A DNA stretch of 10,506 nt, from contig JANWHF010000070.1 in assembly GCA_025450555.1 (NCBI GenBank), positions 1 through 10,506 of the forward strand, given 5' to 3'. The stretch comes from Tepidisphaeraceae bacterium. GTDB taxonomy: Bacteria > Planctomycetota > Phycisphaerae > Tepidisphaerales > Tepidisphaeraceae. This document shows, piece by piece, positions 1 to 4,932 of this stretch; position 1 is the first letter of the stretch, and every line of letters begins with the position of its first letter. Made by a program: the position numbers and the translations under genes. The notes under the pieces are model-generated. The model was given only the letters and a program-made list of their open reading frames with translations. It had not been told where the DNA came from and searched no databases.

Positions 1-2
1 AC

Positions 3-56
3 GCGTTAAACCTGGCGCTCCGCGGCATCAGCAACAGCGATACGAAGCTGAGATAA
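3..56 (+). CDS. possible C-terminal tail of a plus-strand gene (partial)
   Basis: One plus-strand frame is open from the left edge and reads ALNLALRGISNSDTKLR before a TAA at 54-56. In this GC-rich sequence 14 of its 17 sense codons end in G or C, as expected of real coding sequence, and its stop lies two bases from the hisH stop on the other strand, a normal convergent arrangement. The fragment is too short to recognise. The competing reading is that these bases are merely the spacer downstream of hisH. Confidence 0.35.
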   Translation, partial: ALNLALRGISNSDTKLR

Positions 57-58
57 CC

Positions 59-673
59 TTACATCTCCGCGAAATTCTGGAGAATCCGCAGACCCGCTTT
101 CTGACTCTTTTCAGGGTGGAATTGCGTTGCAAAGAGATTGTCGCGCCAGATGCTGCTGACAAAGGGGCCGCCGTAGTCGGTGGTGGTGGCGATAACCGAA
201 TCGTCCTTCGGGACGACGTGGTAACTGTGGACGAAATAGACGCCGCTGCCCTCGGGCAGATCGTGGAAAAGCGGCGAAGGCCTGCGCGCATTCAACTGGT
301 TCCATCCCATGTGCGGCACCTTCAGTCCCTTTTTCCGATCGACGTCGAAGCGAACGCATGAGCCGCCCACGATTCCCAGGCCGCGGAACTCGCCGTCTTC
401 GTAGCCAACATCGAAGAGCATCTGCATTCCCAGGCAGATGCCCAAAAACAGCTTGCCCTTTTCAATGTGACGCGCGATCGGGCCGACCATTTCCTTCTGA
501 CGGATGGTCGCAATTGCATCGGCTAAAGCGCCGACGCCAGGCAGCACAACTTTATCCGCGCGATCGATTTCCTCCGCATTTGACACGATCCGCGCCTGCG
601 CTCCCACCTGCTCGAAGGCCTTCTGGACCGAGCGGAGATTGCACATGCCGTAATCGATGATCGCGATGGACAT
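59..673 (-). CDS. hisH: imidazole glycerol phosphate synthase, glutamine amidotransferase subunit HisH
   Basis: HisH hydrolyses glutamine and passes the ammonia to HisF, which converts PRFAR into imidazole glycerol phosphate and AICAR. This step joins histidine synthesis to purine synthesis in the cytoplasm. The 204-residue length is normal for the family. The N-terminus MSIAIIDYGMCNL is typical. The oxyanion strand PGVG is at residues 45-48, the nucleophile is Cys80 in GICLGMQ, VPHMGWN follows at 119-125, and the class I triad is completed by His186 and Glu188 in FHPEKS. The start is ATG at 673. No Shine-Dalgarno precedes it, but a TACAAT hexamer lies seven bases upstream, so the message may be leaderless. 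No hisF, hisA or hisB is visible: the upstream gene is divergent and only 58 bases remain downstream. The gene is intact. Confidence 0.97.
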   Translation of the reverse strand: MSIAIIDYGMCNLRSVQKAFEQVGAQARIVSNAEEIDRADKVVLPGVGALADAIATIRQKEMVGPIARHIEKGKLFLGICLGMQMLFDVGYEDGEFRGLGIVGGSCVRFDVDRKKGLKVPHMGWNQLNARRPSPLFHDLPEGSGVYFVHSYHVVPKDDSVIATTTDYGGPFVSSIWRDNLFATQFHPEKSQKAGLRILQNFAEM

Positions 674-680
674 ACGGGCG

Positions 681-686
681 ATTGTA
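681..686 (-). promoter_or_regulatory. candidate -10 box for hisH (possibly leaderless)
   Basis: Read on the minus strand this is TACAAT, five of six matches to the sigma70 -10 consensus. It ends seven bases before the hisH ATG, so transcription would begin at or next to the start codon. This agrees with the lack of a Shine-Dalgarno. I could not find a good -35 at 16-18 bases; TTGCAC lies 22 bases upstream, which is too far. The call is tentative. Confidence 0.3.
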
Positions 687-781
687 GGCCGGGAGCGAGT
701 TCAAGCGTGTGCAAATTTGTCCCGCAACACTTAAGACGATGCTAGGATTGTTTCCAGTGGACAGTTCTCATTTGAAACTTC

Positions 782-787
782 AGGAGG
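782..787 (+). promoter_or_regulatory. ribosome binding site AGGAGG for the toroid protein gene
   Basis: A perfect AGGAGG sits five bases before the ATG at 793 and decides this start over the in-frame GTG at 709, which would put an unlikely 28-residue extension in front of the signal peptide. It is the strongest Shine-Dalgarno in the window; several neighbouring genes have none. Confidence 0.85.
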
Positions 788-792
788 CAGGC

Positions 793-2010
793 ATGAACCG
801 TCGGCACTGGGTTTTGTCTTCAGCGATTGTGGGATTGATCTCCATTATTCCCGCCGGCGCAGCGCCGACTCCATCAGCCGCGCCCGCGGCAGCGACTATG
901 AATGGCAATAATCCCGCCGCCCAAGGCGAGGCTGTGGTCATTAAGGGACTGGCTTATCTGAAGAATTCCCAGAAGCCCGACGGCGGCTGGCAGGAAACCA
1001 CGGAGCCGCCTGCGATTACCGCGATAGTTCTTAAGGCATTCCTCGACGGCCCCAAACAATCTTCCGATCCGCAGATGCTCGACCGCGGCTTCAACAAATT
1101 GCTCCAATCCCAGCAGCCCGATGGCAGCATCGCCTCGGATGTCCTGGCGACTTACAACACCGCCATTGCCGTCAGTACCTTCGCGGCCGATGCCGACAAA
1201 TACAAAGGGCCGGAGGAAAAGGCGCTTCGGTACCTGGAGTCGATCCAATGGACCGACAAGATCGAGGGCGTGAAAGATCGCAGCAAACAGGTTCCGCAAA
1301 GTGATCCCAACTACGGCGGCTGGGGCTATGGCGGTCACGGTCGCGCCGACATGAGCAATACGCAAATGGCACTCGATGCCCTGCATGATGCCGGCCTGAA
1401 AAGTAGCGATCCCGCCTATCAGGCGGCGATTAAATTTATCGCCCGCGACCAGAATCATTCCGAAACCAACGACCAGCCTTGGGCCGGTGACGATGGCGGC
1501 TTCATTTACACGCCCGCGCAAGGCGGTTCATCCGTCGCCGGAACGCTCGTCACTCCCGACGGCAAGAAGATCTTCCGCAGCTATGGTTCGATGACCTATG
1601 CAGGGTTGAAGAGCATGATCTACGCCGGCCTTTCGAAAGACGATCCACGCGTGAAAGCCGCCTGGCAATGGGTGCGCGACAACTGGACGCTGGATCAAAA
1701 TCCCGGGATGCAATTTGCCAGCGCCACGCCCAACACTGAAGCCGCCCAATGGGGTCTGTATTATTACTACCACACGCTCGCTCGGGCCCTGCGCGCCTAT
1801 GGCGAGCCGGTCATCGTCGATTCGCACGGCAACAAGCATGACTGGCGCGTCGAGTTAATTCGAAAAATCGCCAGCGAGCAGCATCCCGATGGAAGCTGGG
1901 TGGGCCGGCAACGCTTCATGGAAGATAAGCCGATCCTGTCGGGTGCGTATGCGATCCTGGCCATGGAAGAAGCGCTTGCGGATCTGAAGGATCATCCGGC
2001 GCAAAAGTAA
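793..2010 (+). CDS. secreted prenyltransferase/squalene-cyclase-repeat (alpha/alpha toroid) protein, non-catalytic type
   Basis: The 405-residue product starts with a signal peptide: basic MNRRHW, a hydrophobic stretch at about 7-20, and a probable cleavage in AGAA at 21-24. It is therefore likely exported. The mature part shows toroid repeats of the squalene-cyclase/prenyltransferase superfamily: YLKNSQKPDGGW (55-66), LLQSQQPDGS (103-112), NYGGWGYGG (173-181), DMSNTQMALDALHDAG (186-201), a Tyr/Trp-rich segment at about 317-340, and IASEQHPDGSW (359-369). The DxDD motif of class II terpene cyclases is missing, and 405 residues is well short of the 600 or more of squalene-hopene cyclases. A hopanoid cyclase is therefore unlikely. 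Related secreted toroid proteins occur in planctomycetes, with no activity I know of. The gene ends in tandem TAA TAA. The function is unknown; binding of a ligand or protein partner is only a possibility. Confidence 0.88.
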   Translation: MNRRHWVLSSAIVGLISIIPAGAAPTPSAAPAAATMNGNNPAAQGEAVVIKGLAYLKNSQKPDGGWQETTEPPAITAIVLKAFLDGPKQSSDPQMLDRGFNKLLQSQQPDGSIASDVLATYNTAIAVSTFAADADKYKGPEEKALRYLESIQWTDKIEGVKDRSKQVPQSDPNYGGWGYGGHGRADMSNTQMALDALHDAGLKSSDPAYQAAIKFIARDQNHSETNDQPWAGDDGGFIYTPAQGGSSVAGTLVTPDGKKIFRSYGSMTYAGLKSMIYAGLSKDDPRVKAAWQWVRDNWTLDQNPGMQFASATPNTEAAQWGLYYYYHTLARALRAYGEPVIVDSHGNKHDWRVELIRKIASEQHPDGSWVGRQRFMEDKPILSGAYAILAMEEALADLKDHPAQK

Positions 2011-2042
2011 TAAGCGCCGACAGGTTGTTTCCAGATCATTGT

Positions 2043-2058
2043 CGATGCTTCAGCATCG
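2043..2058 (+). terminator. stem-loop after the toroid gene, possible terminator
   Basis: CGATGCT and AGCATCG form a perfect 7-base inverted repeat around TC, or about 6 pairs with a 4-base loop, 32 bases after the toroid stop. It is followed by TCCTTGCTCTTTT, which is T-rich but interrupted. It could act as a weak intrinsic terminator for the plus-strand gene. Confidence 0.4.
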
Positions 2059-2068
2059 TCCTTGCTCT

Positions 2069-2114
2069 TTTAGCCGCTCCTTCTGTGGAGCGCGTCCAGT
2101 AACCGCGGAGCGCA
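2069..2114 (+). repeat. palindromic intergenic element, copy A
   Basis: This copy opens with TTTAGCCGC and contains the hairpin CGCTCC-TTCTGT-GGAGCG at 2075-2092, then runs on to CGGAGCGCA. An inverted copy with recognisable similarity across the whole length lies at 2166-2210. In the first 26 aligned columns I count 20 identities. The T-A pair in this stem is a C-G pair in the other copy, a compensatory change that argues for selection on the folded form. It lies between convergent genes and carries no coding frame. Confidence 0.6.
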
Positions 2115-2165
2115 CAGGATTGTTCGAGAAGCAGGTCGCGCTATTCGGTGCTTTGGCAAGGCAGA

Positions 2166-2210
2166 TGCACTCCGTGTCCCTGACCGCGCCCCGCTGGTGG
2201 GGCGGCTAAA
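2166..2210 (-). repeat. palindromic intergenic element, copy B (inverted)
   Basis: On the minus strand this begins TTTAGCCGC, forms the hairpin CGCCCC-ACCAGC-GGGGCG (2187-2204), and ends with CGGAGTGCA. It is the inverted partner of the element at 2069-2114, so the pair could also fold into one large hairpin spanning about 140 bases. It may help end transcription of the caspase-like gene, whose stop is at 2248-2250, although no T-run follows the stem. REP-like dispersed repeat is the simplest reading; the copy number elsewhere cannot be seen here. Confidence 0.6.
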
Positions 2211-2247
2211 GTAGGAGCGTATCCGTATCGTTAGTAAACCGCGCTTG

Positions 2248-3774
2248 TCACTTCACCGCGCCGGGCGCGCTCATCGGAAGTGTTCCCGATTCATCCGCGA
2301 TCATCTGGCGATAGCGCTCGAGGACCGTCGCATCAGCGACGCGCGGCAAATTCGTCTGCAGCGCGATCGTCTGAATCGCGTAGATCAATCTCTGGCACTT
2401 GGCCCATTTCCGTTCCAGGTCCAGCTCCTGATTGTCCAGATCGTCCGCGGCACTTCGCGCCTGATCGAACCGCGCATAGAGCCGATCGGTCTGAATGAAT
2501 TTCACGATTGCATCCCCCTGCTCGCTCGCGAGCTTTGCCGCCGTCGGATCCCACGGATTGCCCAGCTCTGGCCACTTGCGCAGCAGCCGGCTGCGAAGCA
2601 GCGCGGCCATCTGATCGCGATCGCCGAAGCGCTGCTGGCGACGTCGCTGAACTGCTTTGCGATCGGACGTAATCTGATCGGCAAGATGCTGGGCCTCCAG
2701 CAGTCGGGCATTTCCAGACAGGATCAAGACTTTCGACAACCCTTCCAGAGCCGCGCGCTGAGCGGGCGAGGCATGCTCGAGCAGCCTGTCGTAATCCCCG
2801 TCGGCGCTGAGAAAGCCGGGACCGCGATCCTTGCTGAATTGCCGAACCAGCACATCCGATGTCGTCAGCGGCAGATCGATCGTGTCAGAATGAATCAGCA
2901 CATACGCGTGCGCCTCTGCCAGGCTTACATGCCCGTCCCCATCAAAATCGGGTGGATCGACCGTCTTGCCGGATCGCGTTTTGCCATCGAGAGCGGCCAG
3001 GAAGTAGGTCGAATAATCGCGGTAATCTTCCTCGGCAATGTCCGCGGTGCAGCCAGCGGCCTGGCGATCGTACGTGGTGGCAAAAAATCCGCATCGCCGA
3101 GAAGACGTGAGGCGCGCCCCTGGCCGGGCGTCGCGGAAAATCACATCGCCGAATCCACCGGCATGGCATTGCACCATGATCAGCACGACCTGCAGGCTCG
3201 GCGAAAGCCGATCGAGCATTTGCGAAAAATCGGCAACGTTCAGTGGCCGCTCGCCCCACAAAGCCAGCGTCGTATTGCGGGCCGGCCGGCCCGGCCCGCC
3301 ATGACCGGTGAGATAGATGAAGAGCCGATCGCCATCTCCCAGGCGCGCGCCGGTTGTACTAAACCAGTTGTCCAGTGCTCGGCGGGTCGAAGGACCACGA
3401 ACTCCGGGGATATTATGCGGCCGATATTGATAGAAGGTTTCGTCATCCGGCTTGAATATCCGCGACAGCATCACATTGGCCATCGGAGGTTGCTGCGCCG
3501 GCATGAACTGCACGTCACGCCCCCCGGCCGTTCCATCGGCAAAGAAGATGTCGGCTGCCGCGCCGGGCCCCTCACTGTCGTGCAATAGCCGCTGGAAAAA
3601 CAAAACGTTCTTTTCCAGCGACACCTGGTTCTCCGCCGGCCCCGGCCCGCCGCCGATCACCAGGAAATGGTCGGATGCAGAGCCGCGCCGGCCCAATCCC
3701 AGAATGAGCAGTACGATCGCGATGGATAAAACCGCGCAACCGCTCTTCGAGCCGCTCGAATAGGTCTTTTGCAT
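2248..3774 (-). CDS. membrane-anchored or secreted caspase-like (clan CD) cysteine protease homologue with EF-hand loop
   Basis: The 508-residue product has a short N-terminus, one hydrophobic segment at about residues 12-28 (signal peptide or membrane anchor), and a caspase/legumain-like domain. The hydrophobic strand LFIYLTGHGG puts the catalytic His at 158, and VVLIMVQCHAGGF puts the catalytic Cys at 203; both are the hallmarks of clan CD peptidases. Downstream, DFDGDGHVSLAE (276-287) fits the 12-residue EF-hand calcium loop, with D, D, D, S and E at positions 1, 3, 5, 9 and 12. Residues about 325-495 are charged, helical-looking and free of recognised motifs, so they may be a partner-binding or regulatory region. 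The ATG at 3774 is preceded by GAGGTG (minus strand, 3782-3777). It is probably a protease acting outside the cytoplasm. The substrate and biological role are unknown, and calcium dependence is inference. Its upstream neighbour is an oxidoreductase, 69 bases away. Confidence 0.87.
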   Translation of the reverse strand: MQKTYSSGSKSGCAVLSIAIVLLILGLGRRGSASDHFLVIGGGPGPAENQVSLEKNVLFFQRLLHDSEGPGAAADIFFADGTAGGRDVQFMPAQQPPMANVMLSRIFKPDDETFYQYRPHNIPGVRGPSTRRALDNWFSTTGARLGDGDRLFIYLTGHGGPGRPARNTTLALWGERPLNVADFSQMLDRLSPSLQVVLIMVQCHAGGFGDVIFRDARPGARLTSSRRCGFFATTYDRQAAGCTADIAEEDYRDYSTYFLAALDGKTRSGKTVDPPDFDGDGHVSLAEAHAYVLIHSDTIDLPLTTSDVLVRQFSKDRGPGFLSADGDYDRLLEHASPAQRAALEGLSKVLILSGNARLLEAQHLADQITSDRKAVQRRRQQRFGDRDQMAALLRSRLLRKWPELGNPWDPTAAKLASEQGDAIVKFIQTDRLYARFDQARSAADDLDNQELDLERKWAKCQRLIYAIQTIALQTNLPRVADATVLERYRQMIADESGTLPMSAPGAVK

Positions 3775-3843
3775 ATCACCTCAAAGTCGCCGACATCATC
3801 ATGCCGTAGCGGTCGCGCGGTTGCAGAATGTGAAAACGTCCGC

Positions 3844-4803
3844 TCACGGTTTGAGCACGATTTTCCCATGGGAGCCAGGCTTGAGGATCTGTTCGTGCGC
3901 CTCGGCGGCACCGCTCAGAGGCATCTCCCGCCCAATCACCGGCGCCAGCGTTCCGTTGGCCAATCCCGCGACCAGGCCGGCATGGATTTGCTTCAGCTCC
4001 GCCTCGGTCGCGTTCATCAGGCTCATGCCCAGGATCGACGCGTCCCGGCTCATGGTATCGCGCGGATTGATCTCGATGCTCCCGCGATTTCCGACCACGA
4101 CAACCCGTCCATGCTTAGCCAGCACGGTCAGATCCTTTGCCAGATTCACATTCGCCAGCATCTCGATAATCGCATCGACGCCGCGATTGTCAGTCAACGC
4201 CATGAGCTGCTTGAGATAACCGGGCGAATGGTGATCGAGCACATGATCGGCCCCCTGCTTCTTGACGAGCTTACGTCCTTCTTCGGTGCCGCCGGTGCCG
4301 ATGACGACTGCGCCATGTGCATGTGCAAGTTGCACCGCCGCGGTTCCGACTCCGCCTGATGCGCCGTGAATCAGGACCGTTTCCCCCGCGCGAATTTGCC
4401 CACGCAGGAACAGCGCGCGATAGGCGGTCGCATAAGGCACGCCCATCGCCGCCCCTTGCTCAAAGGAAACCTTCTCTGGCAGCGGATGGACCTGCGAAAT
4501 CTCGCAGAGCACTTTTTGCGCATAAGCTCCGGTGACGGTGCTGTTGGTGTAAACGCGATCGCCCTTCTTGAACTGCTTGACGTTCTGCCCCACTTCCTCG
4601 ACCACGCCGCCAACGTCGGTGCCGGGGATGTAGGGAAATTGCTTGGGGCCATAGATGCCGGAGCGGACGTATGTTTCGACCGGGTTCACGCCGATCGCGC
4701 GCACGCCGACTAGCACTTGTCCCGACCCGGGCCTCGGATCAGGCACCTCCTCGAACTTCAGCACTTCCGGGCCGCCAAATTGATGAACGCGAATTGCTTT
4801 CAT
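3844..4803 (-). CDS. quinone oxidoreductase-like, zinc-independent medium-chain dehydrogenase/reductase
   Basis: The 319-residue product belongs to the zeta-crystallin/quinone-reductase branch of the MDR superfamily, cytoplasmic enzymes that use NADPH to reduce quinones or activated alkenes. The N-terminus MKAIRVHQFGGPEVLKF is characteristic. The GroES-like domain includes IGVNPVETYVRSG (37-49) and PYIPGTDVGGVV (57-68). The Rossmann motif HGASGGVGTAAVQLA is at 146-160. The Cys ligands of the structural-zinc loop of alcohol dehydrogenases are not visible. It ends HGKIVLKP, as is usual for the family. The start at 4803 is chosen because the family N-terminus begins there and AAGGAG (4817-4812 on the minus strand) sits eight bases upstream; the frame is open for 31 more codons but that extension looks non-coding. 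The substrate cannot be told from sequence. Confidence 0.93.
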   Translation of the reverse strand: MKAIRVHQFGGPEVLKFEEVPDPRPGSGQVLVGVRAIGVNPVETYVRSGIYGPKQFPYIPGTDVGGVVEEVGQNVKQFKKGDRVYTNSTVTGAYAQKVLCEISQVHPLPEKVSFEQGAAMGVPYATAYRALFLRGQIRAGETVLIHGASGGVGTAAVQLAHAHGAVVIGTGGTEEGRKLVKKQGADHVLDHHSPGYLKQLMALTDNRGVDAIIEMLANVNLAKDLTVLAKHGRVVVVGNRGSIEINPRDTMSRDASILGMSLMNATEAELKQIHAGLVAGLANGTLAPVIGREMPLSGAAEAHEQILKPGSHGKIVLKP

Positions 4804-4811
4804 GATCAACT

Positions 4812-4817
4812 CTCCTT
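4812..4817 (-). promoter_or_regulatory. ribosome binding site AAGGAG for the oxidoreductase gene
   Basis: On the minus strand AAGGAG lies eight bases before the ATG at 4803 and fixes this start over upstream in-frame starts. The 129-base gap from the preceding gene also leaves room for a promoter, though I could not pick one out with confidence. Confidence 0.75.
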
Positions 4818-4932
4818 CGCAAGATTGAAGCATGATAGGCTCGGGCCGCTTGGGTGCGAAGCGCAGCAAATCAGATGGGACTCCTAAGCTTTTCACTCGT
4901 TGATGCGCACGACGAAAGCACTCAGATGCACT

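Noticed and set aside
874..1521. A 215-codon minus-strand open frame opposite the toroid gene.
   Set aside because: It is a mirror of the toroid coding frame with no domain or ribosome binding site; the plus-strand gene has signal peptide, repeats and a perfect AGGAGG.
793..2010. Reading the toroid gene as a squalene-hopene cyclase (hopanoid synthesis).
   Set aside because: The product is only 405 residues, is exported and has no DxDD motif.
2245..3588. A long plus-strand open frame (447 codons) lying opposite the caspase-like gene.
   Set aside because: Its translation is rich in Arg, Gln, Ile and His with no recognisable motif, as is usual for the antisense of a GC-rich gene, while the minus-strand frame carries clear protease motifs, a hydrophobic N-terminus and a Shine-Dalgarno.
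4804..4896. N-terminal extension of the oxidoreductase by 31 residues.
   Set aside because: The family N-terminus begins at MKAIRVHQFGG (4803), which has AAGGAG at the right distance; the extension has no family similarity.
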